A DNA stretch of 64,000 nucleotides, from assembly GCA_023375675.1 (NCBI GenBank), contig JALQBC010000027.1, positions 1 through 64,000 on the forward strand, given 5' to 3'. Shown here one piece after another: positions 37,527 through 50,128 of the stretch. Made by a program: the position numbers and the translations under genes. This DNA comes from Cytospora piceicola. Its lineage: Eukaryota > Ascomycota > Sordariomycetes > Diaporthales > Cytosporaceae. How positions within the stretch are numbered: position 1 is the stretch's first letter; each line of letters begins with the position of its first letter. The notes beneath the pieces were generated by a model. It was not told where the DNA came from and made no database searches. It saw nothing but the letters and a program-made list of their open reading frames with translations.

Positions 37527-37783
37527 GCTATGGTGGGAACAGCGGCCCTGCACTTGGTTGTATTTGAGCTTGCACACTGGGATGGGGATATGTTGTTTTT
37601 TGTCAAAACTTGCAGCGACTTTTGAAGGTAATCGTCTAGCGATGGCTGCTGACTACAAGACGATATACAAAGCAGAGGGATGGCTTGACAGTCAAATACT
37701 GGTGAGCGCATTGCTGTATGAGGGTTCAATCATTAACCTGTGGTGATATGTTTCTATCATACATTTCAAATCTTTGTGCCCAT

Positions 37784-39444
37784 CTAATCTGACATCCGTT
37801 CTTCAGCACATACAAAGTGTCCATTTTGGCTCTCAACATCACTCCCCTGCAGGACCTCATCTCTACTCGCATGGCTGTCGCTTGCCCCGCCCATTGACAC
37901 ATGTGTACTTGTACTGGTGGTCACCAATATCCGTCCCTTTTGAATCCACCCATGTTCACTAAGCGTAGGAATCTCATCACCGCCTGGCCTACTCCCATTA
38001 ACAGTCCCCAGACCGTTATCCCGTCCCATGCTATGCAACTGGTAACTCGCCCTGCTCCCCCGCCCGTTCCTAAACCGCACGTCGCTATCCCTCGCCTTCC
38101 CACTACTACTCCCGCTGACAACACCGATGAGGCTGACGAGCCAGGGCATGTGTTGGCGCACAAAGGGCTTCATCGTCGCGAGGCAGTTGCACAGGATTCC
38201 GATGTTGATCTCAACGGCGCTCCAGACCGCGGCGGAGCCCTGGGTATAGAGCACGTCCGGGTTGTCCGTCATTGCCCGGACATAGGCAATGCGGACGCAT
38301 GATGCTATAGCGGCACTGTTTTGTGTGTGTCTCGTCAGCAACTCCCGAAGCCAGGCATGTCCTCAAGGGTGGGTTGTGGGGAGGGGGGGGGGTCTTGCCC
38401 GCTGCCCATTGCTAGGATGCATCCAACTGTTATTTTCTGCCTCCGAGTGATCTGGAGGTTCCAACTGTAGGATTTGTGGTTAGTGTCTGTTATTCCAGAT
38501 GAGTATGCGGACCATGCCCTCGAGGGCATTGAGAGGGCATCAGGCGCATGGAAAAACGGGGCGGTTGGCTGTGTCCAGACATACAGAGTGAACGTTGGTA
38601 GTATGACCAAGACACCGTCTGTTATTATATTCAGAACGGCCTGCGCCAGTGCCACATTGTTGAGACACGTGTTGTTGCCGACGCTCAACGGGTTGCAGGG
38701 CCCGGAGAGGATGACGGTGAAGGCGATCGTGTATGCGATGACGGTGCAGGCGACAATATACAGGGCTATTCGAAATCCCATCCGCACGTCGATCCGGTGG
38801 TAGAGAGTAATGAGGGAGAGCTTGGCAAGCGTAGTAGGCCAGAGGTAAGTTATTCCGAGGAAGAGGAGCGACTGTGTGCTGGCATCAGCATGCGAGGTGG
38901 TGACCGAGGGCTGTGACCGAACAAGGGCAGGCTGTTTTCACTGCGACGTACATCCATGTAGCATTGTAAATTCTCTTCAGTGACGCTCCAGAGATGTTTG
39001 CCAAAGCCGCAAGGGAAAACCCTAATCATACCAATGAATGATGCCAAATAGACTGCCCATGATGCGAGGAGGAGGACTATCATGACCCTTTGGGTTAGTT
39101 CCTGACCATGGTAATGCTAATGTAGGATCGTTTCCTCCTCTTGCCGCCATATATATCCCCCTGGATACGAACAGACAAATCACAGTATCATTGTCTATTG
39201 TTTGTCTCCGTACCCCTGTTTTCCACTTTCTTAATGCTGTGACAAAAGAAGGATGCAACGTACAAGCATCGACACCCAGGTTTCGAACGATAAAAGCGCC
39301 GGTATAGAATCGCAAGGCAAGGCCAATGGTTGCCATGGCCGATGTCACAGCATAGACTGCCAAGATAGCGACCTGAAGCTCTGAAAACCCATCGAAGTTG
39401 GCAGTCTCGCCCGATGGGACCGGCTCGATCCCGATCTTGGTCAT
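37784..39444 (-). CDS. Fungal rhodopsin-domain integral membrane protein (SAT4/PTH11-like)
   Basis: Five exons: 39444-39264, 39076-38952, 38871-38585, 38464-38399 and 38315-37784, giving 396 residues. Start MTKIGIEPVPSGETANFDGF has good context (CTACCATGA). Splicing recreates a seven-helix fungal rhodopsin fold: VAILAVYAVTSAMATIGLAL (helix 1), AFLLLASWAVYLASFIG (2), GFGKHLWSV in the loop, the third to fifth helices in exon 3 with the extracellular-type CNPL..C pair, ITRRQKITVGCILAMGSG, then AAIASCVRIAYVRA and a final helix near ILCNCLATMKPFV. The C-terminal tail is polar. Intron 4 uses a GC donor. Family knowledge: these proteins are numerous in Pezizomycotina; few have known ligands. A receptor role is only possible, not shown. 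Confidence 0.85.
38316..38398 (-). other. GC-AG intron in the rhodopsin-family gene
   Basis: The minus-strand exon ends ATGGGCAGCGG and the next bases are GCAAGA. The only in-frame continuation of the protein (GSG|AAIASCVRIAY) starts after ACAAAACAG, with a GCTGAC branch site about 20 nt before it. No GT donor nearby gives the right phase. The intron is 83 nt and includes a run of C on the minus strand. Confidence 0.7.
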
Positions 39445-40760
39445 GGTAGCCCAGTCTCTGCTCCTTGCGATTATGCGGTCTGGGACAAAGTTGCATGAAA
39501 TGGATTGCTCGAAAGAATGGCTGTCTAAAGCAAAGACGAGAAGACTAGGCCAGGATGATTTCGAGGCTGGAGTACCAGCTAAATTTCTATCCTCAGTACA
39601 TTCTTCCGTCTTCAGGTTCACGAACTACTCCAGGTCATGATCTGCAACTAATAATTAAGCCCAAGAAGAAGTAATTCTATAGGCGCCACTGCACAGACAT
39701 CCCACGGAATCCAGATATTGTCTTGTTTTCTTTTTCGGATACCCATGTATAAACGGCCGTGGGGGGCCGTCCACAGCACAGTCTCGTCTCCACAACTTCC
39801 GGGAGAGCATTGCCCAGGTGAAGTCTGTTGTTGGTCCTAAGCGCGTAAGTCTCCTAATTTTTGGCGCTGAGTATGAAAATCTCCGGACTGTGTTCGGTTG
39901 CATTTGAGCATCGGTGATAAACTTTCAATATTATCCTCTTTGGGACTCGATAGTCCTCCTACGGTCAGTCATGTGAGTCTCGGACATTACAGCCAACACG
40001 ACAACGTACCGCGGAGACGCGGCACTCTGGGGTAGCCATTGATTGTCTTGACTCAAATTGGCTCATGTTTATTATACACATGCGATATGTAGGCGATATC
40101 ATCAGCTATTTCACGCATACTAAGTAGTGAAGTCACACCACATCTTCCCACACGAACTGCATGAACCATCATGCGACCCGCCAGGCCTTATCTATTTAGT
40201 GCAGGTCCATATCATCTCAAATTGATGGGCTGAAGAAGAAGAAGAAGAAGAAGCGGTCACTATGTGGCTCGCGCACCCCCTGAACTAACTGTCGTGGTAC
40301 CGCCAATCAACCTGGTCTTCCCAAACCAGCAGACCTTGCGACTCCCACGACTGTTGCTACTCGTGCGCAGTAAAACAGTCGCCATCTTCTTAAGACCAGG
40401 AAGGGCTGAACCAAATCAGACAACGGGAGGCGCCCGGCCGGACGCTTTTGGGCCCTTGCCCACATTTTTGCCTTTCCGGCGTTGGAATGTTCTTCTACCC
40501 CCGCCTCCTCACAGCTCTTTTGCTTTTTTTCAGCCACCTGGCGTTTATTCTGCCTGCTCACATGGTCCGATTCGATAATCTCGTGTCTGTACACGGTTAG
40601 CTTCGATCTGCGAACAAGCGCTGTCATTATCATTCTTCCATCATCGGTCCCTCGACTCTGCCTCTTTGTGCCCTTAATCCTCGGTATATACCTTTTCCCC
40701 CCTGTATGGCTCACATCAAGTGCTGTCTGCGCTTGGCGGCCTCCGGTCGGCAGTGACAAG
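39445..40760. other. Intergenic, no clear gene
   Basis: About 1.3 kb upstream of the rhodopsin-family gene. It contains a GAA trinucleotide run at 40230-40252 and a CT-rich plus-strand stretch at 40450-40720 that looks like a promoter for something on the plus strand; only the very small ORF at 40761 follows it. Confidence 0.45.
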
Positions 40761-40916
40761 ATGTCTCGGGCCCGACGAAGACTGGTGCCGCATGTGGCCA
40801 GACTTGTTGATTCCGGTAGAACTGTTCAAAATACGATGAAGCCAAGATCGATGGTTAAGGAGTCCATGGGACCATTTAAGATCCAGAGAACAACGAGGAA
40901 CGACTTAAGTGCTTAG
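40761..40916 (+). CDS. Possible small basic protein, 51 aa
   Basis: The ATG (GACAAGATGTCT) follows a CT-rich promoter-like stretch. The product begins MSRARRRLVPHVARLVDSGR and is strongly basic, without membrane segments. The frame is open further upstream (to about 40482), so the start is chosen only by context. No family is recognised; it could be chance. Confidence 0.25.
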   Translation: MSRARRRLVPHVARLVDSGRTVQNTMKPRSMVKESMGPFKIQRTTRNDLSA

Positions 40917-43900
40917 TGAAAGCGATGGACGGGAAAGACATCGGCCTCTCCGAAGCCTTAGCGGCCCGTTGGGCGTGATTGTGCCAGTCCGATGCAACTC
41001 GCCAAGCTCCATGCTCGCATGAGGGATGCTAGTGAGAAGTGAGTTCACAGTGCGAGAGCTCGTAATATGAGCTGTCATTACCGATATAATAAATCCTGAA
41101 CAACTTTCCTGAAGGTCCGACGACCCGGGTGTGCGGCCTACTATGCCTCGAAGTATGTTGGTACAAGGAAACCGACCGCATAGCGGATATGTATCTAAAG
41201 AAATCCAGGCACTACAACAGGCGACCAATTATATGTTGAAAATAGCTAGTATGTATGTACGGTTCTTTGTTGAATGTTTCCATCAGACCAATGTAAATGG
41301 AAAACACCGGTTTTCGTCCAGATGTCCTTGAGAAATGCAGTACATCCACTACGGCTCAGACGCTCACTAATCAAGTCCTATAATACATCCTCAGAAGAGC
41401 CCTGAGAGCGGTAGATAAGTGTCGGAGGGACCTCACGGCTCATATCACCAGGAATGTTGGCCACGGTCCAAACCTTGGAATATAAACGAACCTTGGCTTT
41501 GAGTTTAGAAGTGCTACGGTGTTGATATGTGTACAGTGGTGACCCCGTATATAACATACGGCCCATCCAAGAGAGACGTATGCTATAGATGGGTCATATG
41601 CTAATTATATAGGGGTAAGGGGCTACATATATTATCTATCAATCCATCCACTAAATATATATGTTATTTCAGGGTTTATGCTATATAGGTATCTGTTATA
41701 TGGGGTGTCACTACTGTAAGTAGGTAATGCAGTCTTGTATGTAATGAACCCAAACAAGCCTTAGGAGCCGGCGTTCCAGAAACTGAAGTTTGGACAAATA
41801 GACTTGACTGGTACCTTGGAGCCCATCAGGCCCCCCCCCCCACCCGGGGCACACGTACATGTGACACTAAGCCCGAGGTAGCTAATCACTCACGCAATCC
41901 ACTTATAACGAGGTATATTCAAAAAGCTTTACTTCCGGTCTCTATAATTATTCATACATCGTGGAAGTCGAATTATATCACTTACTTATAACGCCCGGGC
42001 GTCAAGATATACTCAAATACACTCGTACCCTTACTATTCATAGTTGCAGATGACTCTACTGACTCTGAGCCGGGGAAGACAGTATTCTCAGAGATGCCAC
42101 GAGTCAAAGCTTTGTGCTTCTCAGTGAGGATGCATAGTCGTTGACATCAACTAAAATTGATAAGTTGAATGCTGTCACTCAGTGCTGGGTTCAATGTTGC
42201 CCAGCTTTGGGATGGGCAGCGCACATCAAAGCTTGTATGTCCAATCATCATGGTCCCCCCCCCCCTCAAGACCATGAGCTCTGTAGAATTATACAGAGAC
42301 AATTGTGGTATTCTATACCGGCGTGGTGTCGTGTTCCTGTGGCTCACCGTACTTGGCTTCTAGGTAATGAAACCAAAGGGGCCCTCCAGTTGACCACGTG
42401 TTACACCCAAACTGATAGGGTCAACGTGCTCATGCTTTCAGCTCCCAAGATTACGATGGTATTCACGGATGAACTGCGAGATTTCGAGGCGTGAAAAATA
42501 CGATATTCCATTCAATGTTAGGGATGGTTCAAATGTTGTGGTAAGTATTGGTAGGCTGGTTCTTATCATACCCGTGGACATCAACATTGAAGAATCAAAT
42601 GGCTTACATATAGTTGTTGTGATTGATCGGTGCGAACAAGAAGAGCCTAAGAAACATTTATATGCCCTTCTATACGAAGTCCAATACAGGTTGAAGTCGG
42701 TTAATTCTACCAACATACTTGCGATGCTACTTTAGATGCCCCTGCCCTACCCCCTCATAGTAGGTACTCAAGTAGGTACCTAGGTAGATACCTACTTAGG
42801 TATATATACCTAAGTACACTTTGACACAAACCCCTTTTCGAGCAACGTTGGGAGTGATTACCGACCCTAACCCCGATATTGCAAGGGGCCTCTCGGGATA
42901 TGCAGGGGCCCCTGTGCAACAGTGGAGAGTTTTTGTAGCCCGCCCCTTCTCAACCCGGAGAACTGGGATTGATGCACAAAAGCCGCTGAGCGGCTGCACT
43001 ACCCTCAATCCTTAATTCCTCGTTCTCATCTCTCGTTATGCTCATGGCCAACAGGGCCACTACCGCCATGATGCACCGTTCACAGGCGAAACATAACATC
43101 ACCGAGATGACAGCGGTTGGCAGAAGCCATACCGACACGATCGCGGGGACTGTCTAGACGACAGCCAGACGGGAACTCCTTGGCTCCATCCGTTGCACAA
43201 CACAGCATATCACAACAACAATCGAATCGACTCGACGCCATGATACAGGCAAACCATGGTATGGCACCATTGCGACACAATCAAAACGGAGCAGTGCGCC
43301 GAGTGCCGCCCATGGAAGAGGTCCAAGAACGGGGTCGCCGAGTACCACCACCGCCCGACCAAGACCCATGCGAACCGGAACCATTCGCTCCTATTCTGGT
43401 TTCTTGCTGCGTGATTGTCATTTGAGGACTGCGATGCTGCTACAAGATATCTCCGGCAAGACTAGGAACCAAGTCGAGGCATATTGGGTACTGTCCGAGT
43501 CTTTCCCTTACAGACACCTGGGCAGTCGAGGCTGGACCGGTGCACCACCATGTCGTGAGTCGTGACATGCTCAGGACACCAAGCGATACCCAGTGGCCTG
43601 GTCCAGCATGGTACGGACGTAGATCAGCAATCAGCAGAACCGCATCTTGGTTCGGCTCCGTCGGGGATCAGGGCACAACAGCTGGGTTGAAACATCGCGC
43701 CTCTGCTGACGACTCGAAAAGATGAGACAAATCTCACCCTATGAAGTAATGAGCCTCTATCTCCCTTCGGACTCTCGGAGCCCCCCTCACTAGACGCTCA
43801 GCACGATGACCCTGACAGGCCTGACAGAGGGACACTCGAGCTTTGATTAAAAGCTGCAAGGAGCCCACCGGGCGCCTGCGATGCTATTGGCTGGCTCGTT

Positions 43901-44541
43901 GCAGAGCGCCAATGTTTCGAAACGCTCGATGGCAGCGGTGATGCTCCTAGGCGTGTTTCAGGTGCAACGCTCCACTTCACAAGCTCATCGATTCCACCTT
44001 TCAGATTCGGGAAACGTCAACGACAGGGTGCCCAGCTATGCAGCGAGATGCAATGGCCCTTATGAGATCAATGATGACCCTGACCTAGCTCTATGTACGC
44101 TCTCTTCTCTTCGAACCTGGCCCCGCCCGACCATGATTTCCCGAGAAACATTCGAAACTTGACATCCAAGGCCCAATCTTGCCTCGAACCTTTCATTTTC
44201 TCTTCTCTCCAGCTGGTCTGATTCTCGGCGCGCCTGGAATAGCGACATTAGTCCCGCTCGAGTTAGATTGACACGAGCCACACGGACACTGCCTCCGGAC
44301 TCATTCCTCAGCGGTGACAGGACGGATCTCACTGGTTTGAGCCTCCAATTCATCATTCAATTCTTCCATCGAGCCCGAACAGCCGAAGCGGTCATTTTCA
44401 ATTGCGCATTCGCCATCCTCCGCCTTTTTGACCCAGTAGCTGGCCCTTCCGGCTGACAAGGCGTCCCTCGACCGCTCACGGCCGCCGACCCGCGACGATC
44501 GTACTCAACCTTAAATATTAAGGTTCTACCCCGAAGCACGG
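40917..44541. other. Long stretch with no convincing gene
   Basis: About 3.6 kb of mixed composition. AT-rich patches at about 41580-41720 and 41900-42020, C runs at 41829-41842 and 42256-42267, and a palindromic TAGGTACCTAGGTA-like run at 42761-42817 stand out. ORFs near 43117-43425 (plus) and elsewhere lack an ATG in good context or any family. The last 350 bp is probably the promoter and leader of the zinc-finger gene. Confidence 0.5.
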
Positions 44542-46610
44542 ATGGATAATCAGCGGGATAGCCTCGATCTTGCGAGGAAGCATGTTCGGGCCCTTACCGA
44601 CGGCGGTGTATCACGACAGGCGTTGCTGCGCGCCTTGCTGGAACAAGAAGAGGCCAACAATGGGCTGCCGCCTCTTCTATCTCAACCTTCACCACAGCCT
44701 CAGTTGAAGTCGAATTCTTCTCTTTCTCGGGCACTCTCCCTTTCTCACGCAAGGTCTCAAAAACCAAACTGGTCGGTCTCTACTGCCGGTATGTGCCCAC
44801 ATTCACATCACCCTATCTCGTCGTCGTCTCGGATCATATTGTGTACTTTCCTAGACACACGCTGAACTTCTGACAGGTCTTCACGCGCTTGAGGAAGATG
44901 ATGGGCCTCCCAGCTCAGACCAATTGTCAACTTCGACAGCCAACTCTGGATCGAGGCATAGCATACTGTCCACCCAGACCTCGCTGTCCTCACGATCAAG
45001 TACCATTACTCAGTTCCCAGGTCCCGAGTCGGGCGGAAGCAGGCCTGCTTCAGCAAGTACCAGGGCTTACTGGTGCACATCGTAAGCCTGCACCACCTAT
45101 CAATATCAACCCTATCTCAACATCATGCTTGTCTACACAGACTTCCAACTACGCAATCCAATTGCTGACTTGCTATAGCTGTGATACTGAGTTTAAGCGG
45201 AAATTCGACTGGAAAAGGCACGAAGACGAGTTCCATGAGCGATACAAAAAGTACCCATGTCCGGACTGCAATCGTGTGTTCTGGGGAGCAAACACATTCA
45301 ACCAACACCACAAGACACGTCACAATTGCAAAACATGCCCCCATGCCGACAAAGTCATCAAGTACACACGGAAGAAGCGTGCTTGGGCATGTGGTTTCTG
45401 CGCTGCGTTTCTACCCTCCATGGACCGGTACATCGATCATATCGGCCTCCACTACGAAGCAGGTAGAACTAAAGCCCACTGGTACCACTCAAATGTCATG
45501 TATGGACTTCTTCATCAGAACGGAGTGAACTCCGCATGGAAGAACATGATCGGTGCCAGGTTCAGTCACATTCCCAAGGACCAACAACCAAGATATGGAT
45601 GGGACCCCAAGACAACGGGAAGGAAGCAAGGTTTTCTGGAAAATGAGACGGCTGGAAACCTTCAGGATCTCTTGGAATTCTTCGACCCAACCAAAGACGA
45701 CCCAGACGAAATTGTCCGGCTAGCGTTTGAGATGGCACAGCTGACCCCTGCCAACCAGGCCCCGGGAAGGTCAAGCGTGGATATGCCCGACAAACCACCA
45801 CAACCTCCACCACCGCCAAAGCGAGAGAAGTCTTCGAAACGGAGCCACAGCGGAACCCAAAAGGAACTCGCTCCACTACCACAGCCGCCCGTGAAAGAAA
45901 GGCCCATAACCCAATGGCCTGGCAGCATCCCTGCGGCCGGCGCCCGCGAACTGCCCGGATCCAAGCCGAGCGACCACAGCGCCGAGGTAAACGTGCCAAT
46001 GCCCGACTACGATGCGACTGCCATCCCACAGCCTCTCTTTGCAAGCTCACTCTCACCACCCCCTCAGAGAATTCAATTTGCCCACGCTCCCAGGCCCGGT
46101 ATCTCTATATCGACCGCTGTCGAACCGCCACTCTACGCGACACCGACCACACCCTTCCCTCTCCCGCGAGATACGGTCATCGATCTTCTCAACGACTATA
46201 TGGCACAAGATCAGCTGCAAACTGACAATGTCGTTGACATGGCCGATATGCCTCCACCATTTGTCCAGTATGATGATTGGAACAGCATATGCTCGACGAT
46301 GGTGGACGACGTGACTTCTCCCAGAGGACCCCCTCTACCCCTCGCACCTCACGACCGACCGCAACCACAACCCGTTCGCCGTTCTGATGTCTGGGCCGCT
46401 TCGGGAGATCACATCGAATCAATGTACGTCGACAACGTTCAAGCCTGCGACATCACATGCGGTGGTCTGCAAGAAGCACCCCCACTTCCGATGCGAGAGA
46501 ATAATGTGAGGAGATCCGATGTGTGGGCTTCAAACGCACCAACAGACTACGAGGGGTTGGATTATGACCAGGAGATTGCGCCACCACCACCGCATGCGAG
46601 CTGGTTGTGA
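44542..46610 (+). CDS. C2H2 zinc-finger protein
   Basis: Three exons: 44542-44788, 44877-45081 and 45179-46610, giving 627 residues. Introns are GTATGT..ACAG (88 nt) and GTAAGC..ATAG (97 nt, branch GCTGAC). The second splice restores the first finger. Three fingers follow one another: Cys149/152-His165/170, Cys178/181-His194/199 and Cys222/225-His238/242, the third after a short Cys/His linker. The N-terminal 140 residues are Ser/Thr-rich. After the fingers comes a conserved-looking region (YHSNVMYGLLHQNGVNSAWK to DDPDEIVRLAFEMAQL), then a long proline-rich, probably disordered tail in which RRSDVWA occurs twice. This architecture is common in ascomycete putative transcription factors with no known target. 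Nuclear DNA binding is inferred. Confidence 0.88.
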
Positions 46611-47252
46611 TGGGATGACGGGCGCTAATACGTCGTTATGAAGAGGACTGCGAACAGTCCAGGCGATTGGTCCAAGGCATCCATCCGCCTGGAGCATTCT
46701 TCCCGTGGGGAAGTCGAGACCGCGGGGTGTTGACACCAAGCATGGTCGTTCGCAGAGCTACTCAAAGGTTATCTTGAACACATTTACGGATGGGGCTGTG
46801 AAACTGTCTTGGTGTTGATCCCAGAGAGGTCTACCTGCCAGGAAGGGGAAGAGCTGTGGTGCTTTTACTGTATACATAATTATTCCTTGGTGACACTTGG
46901 CCGTTTCCGGTGCGGCTTTCTACATATACCCATTACTTCAGTTTGTTTTCTCTTCACGTGCATCAAAGGTGGCATCACGGGTTGCCTATTCCCTTCAGAG
47001 AGACAAAGGGTACTTGGATCTATAAAAGATAATGAGAAGTGACACCGAGCATGGTTGGGCGAAACGGACGCCGAGTTCATACTTGACTGGCTGGCTAGGG
47101 GTTTTGAACATTATTGAAGATTGATCGTTCGAGGCAGGCGAATGGCGGCGTTCTTATCTCAGCTGCTCCAAAGCAATTCCTCCAGGGCGAGCCTTCCTTC
47201 GTCCCATAGTTTAAGTACACATCACCGATCTCCATTTTGTGATTATATTCTA
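46611..47252. other. 3' flank of the zinc-finger gene, no gene seen
   Basis: About 640 bp of normal composition running to the left boundary of the repeat block. Short ORFs on both strands here show no domain. Confidence 0.5.
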
Positions 47253-47868
47253 TAAGTCAAATACCCTAGAAGTGGGCCACCCCCCCTTACGGGCCACCTA
47301 CTTACACAGTAAACAGCCTAAACAGCCTATATTTAAACAGCTGTATTAAATTAAATAAAATAGCTACTACTTCAAAATTAGGCTTATAATACTCATTATC
47401 TTTAAACGGCTTTATAAATAGTAGTATTACTTAGTATATTATACTAAATTAAGTAATATATAATATAAAAACTATATACTAAATACTGTTAAGGTATCCT
47501 TATAATATATATAGTAACACTAACACTTACTATATATATACTTTTACTTAATAACTTTTTTAATATTACTTTTATAACTTTTATTTCTTTTATATATATA
47601 TTAATAATAGTATTTAAAACTAGACTTTTAACTAAAAGCTTATATATACTTTATTATATAAGTTATTAAGTTTTAAACTTTTACTTATATAAATATTATA
47701 CTGGGGAACGGCGGTAGGACCGCCTGCCGAGAAGGCCTTCCGTTAGGAAGGATCGGAATCTTAATAGCTACTTAGGTAGATACGCCGCTTAGGCTGCTCC
47801 GGATCCGATAGAGTAACGCCCTTCGGGCGTTACTCTATCGTCTCCTCCGTAGCCTTAAGCGGCGAAAT

Positions 47869-48623
47869 ATTTATTTACATACATACTTACTTACTTACTT
47901 ACTTAGTTACTTACTTACTTACTTAATAAATAAATAATTAAATTACTAGCTAGTTTACTAACTAACTTAGTAGCTAACTTAATAGCTAACTTAATAGCTA
48001 ACTTACTTACTTACCTACTTATCTACCTACCTACTTACTTAGTTACTTACTTACTTACTTAATAAATAAATATTTAAATTACTAGCTAGTTTACTAACTA
48101 ACTTAGTAGCTAAGTTAATAGCTAACTTAATAGCTAACTTACCTACTTACCTACTTACTTACTTACCTATAGCTAACTTACTAGGTAGCTTATTAGCTAG
48201 CTTATTAGCTAACTTACTTACTTATTTACTATTTAATTTACTTACTTATTTACTTTATAACTAACTAACTAACTTATTTATTCTTTTAATTACTTAAATA
48301 ATTAAATAACTAAATTACTAGCTAATTTACTAGCTAACGTATTAGTTAACTTAGTTACTTAGTTACTTACTTACTTATTTACTTACTTACTTAATAATTA
48401 AATACTTAAATTACTAGCTACTTTACTAACTACTTTACTAGCTAACTTACTTACTTACCTACCTACCTACTTACTTACTTACTTACTTATTTACTTTATA
48501 ACTAACTAACTAACTTAATTATTCTTTTACTTACTTAATAATTAAATAACTAAATTACTAGCTAATTTACTACCTAACGTATTAGCTAACTTACTTACTT
48601 ACCTACTTACTTACTTACTTACC

Positions 48624-48661
<38 letters not shown>

Positions 48662-48857
48662 TTTACTTATTTAATAGCGAATTTACTTACTAGCTAACTT
48701 ACTAGCGAACTTACTAACTAACTTACTTACTTACTTACTTACTTACTTACCTACTTACTTACTTACTTACTTACTTACCTACTTACTTACTTACCTACTT
48801 AGTTACTAGCTAACTTACTAACTAACTTACTAACTAACTTACTAACTACTTTACTTA

Positions 48858-48899
<42 letters not shown>

Positions 48900-49019
48900 A
48901 ACTTACTTATTTACTTACCTACTTACTTATTTACTTATTTAATAGCGAATTTACTTACTAGCTAACTTACTAGCGAACTTACTAACTAACTTACTTACTT
49001 ACTTACTTACTTACTTACC

Positions 49020-49089
<70 letters not shown>
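47869..49089. repeat. CTTA microsatellite tract of unit 1
   Basis: Over 1.2 kb of the tetranucleotide CTTA (TTAC) interleaved with GCTAACTTACTA-type dodecamers and variants. The purest run lies at about 49025-49088. Equivalent tracts lie in unit 2 (about 50305-51772) and unit 3 (about 53170-53376 and 54675-55540). Confidence 0.9.
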
Positions 49090-49770
49090 ATTCGAATCTA
49101 AAGGCTTATATAAGCCTTCGGTAAAAAAGAAAGGAGGGAAAGGCTAGGGTTCGGGTTAAGAACCTTAAGAACTTACAGAATTAGAACTATTAGCTTTAAT
49201 ACTAAACCTACCTTAAGGGCTACGATTTAATTAAGTATACCGTTTAATAGCCCTTTTTCTACAGATTTAGATTTAGGTGACTGCTTTTTAATCGGATTAA
49301 AACTCAGGCGTGCATCTTAGTTCGAACCTAAAGGCTTAGGTAAGTAAAGAGGAAGGGAAAGGCTAGGGTTCGGGTTAAGAACCTAAAAAACCTAAGAAAC
49401 CTAAGGAATTAGAACTATAAGCTTTAATACTAAGCCTATCTTAAGGGCTACGATTTAATTAAGTATACCGTTTAATAGCCCTTTTTCTACAGATTCAGAT
49501 TTAGGTAAGTAGGTCTTAATCGGATTAAAACTTAAGCGTGCATCTTAGTTCGAACCTAAGGTCTTCGGTAGAGAGGAAGGGAGGGAAGGGCTAGGGTTCG
49601 GGTTAAGAACCTAAGAAACTTAAGAAACCTAAGGAATTAAAACTATTAGCTTTAATAGTAAGCCTACCTTAAAGGCTACGATTAAATTAAATATACCGTT
49701 TAATAGCCCTTTTTCTACAGATTCAGATTTAGGTAACTACTTTTTAATCGGATTAAAACTCAGGCGTGTA
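49090..49770 (+). repeat. Three roughly 225-bp subrepeats in unit 1
   Basis: Copies start near 49090, 49319 and 49549. Each opens with TTCGAA..CTAAAGGCTTA or a close form, then GGCTAGGGTTCGGGTTAAGA, then GGCTACGATTTAATTAA, and closes with TTAATCGGATTAAAACT. Differences between copies are mostly transitions and small indels. The same subrepeat is present once in unit 2 and about four times in unit 3. Confidence 0.85.
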
Positions 49771-50128
49771 TCTCAGTTCTTCTATAGAAGGTCTTATCGT
49801 AAGCCTTATCGTAAGCTAGGTCTTAAAGTAACTGTAAGCCTTCCGGCAGGCATTTTAAGACCTTAAAGTGACTGTAAGTTCTCCGGCAGGCATTAAAAGG
49901 CCTTACAATCTTTAGTTCTCTTAGCCGTTCGACGGCTAAAATTACTGCTTTTCATAGCTAATCAGATCCTCTAGACAGGTGCTGTAGCGAATCAGTATAA
50001 TTGTAATTCAGAGCTAATCAGAATCAAAAACAGGTAGTATATATCTTAAGGGTAACAATTTTCTATTATACTCGCCCGCCTTATAAAATAAACATTAACC
50101 TTCCTAACGGAAGGTATAGAAGTTTATA

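Larger units (their letters stand above)
47701..50128 (+). repeat. Tandem unit 1 of 3 (about 2.43 kb)
   Basis: The unit has four parts. First is a GC-rich module of about 165 bp with nested hairpins: GGCGGTAGGACCGCC, CCTTCCGTTAGGAAGG (47736-47751) and a 16-bp-arm stem at 47806-47840 closing on TTC. Second is about 1.2 kb of degenerate CTTA/CTAA microsatellite. Third are three roughly 225-bp subrepeats. Fourth is a tail with TTCCGGCAGGCATT repeats and a block ending CTCGCCCGCC. The unit closes with CCTTCCTAACGGAAGG (50099-50114), the reverse complement of the hairpin near its start. No coding potential is seen. Confidence 0.8.

Noticed and set aside
43117..43425. 102-codon plus-strand ORF with a proline-rich end
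   Set aside because: It starts at TTG, lacks a good ATG and resembles no known protein; too weak to annotate.
49133..49160. Telomere-like GGCTAGGGTTCGGGTTA in the subrepeats
   Set aside because: It is not a run of TTAGGG and occurs once per 225-bp subrepeat, so it is part of that repeat rather than telomeric DNA.
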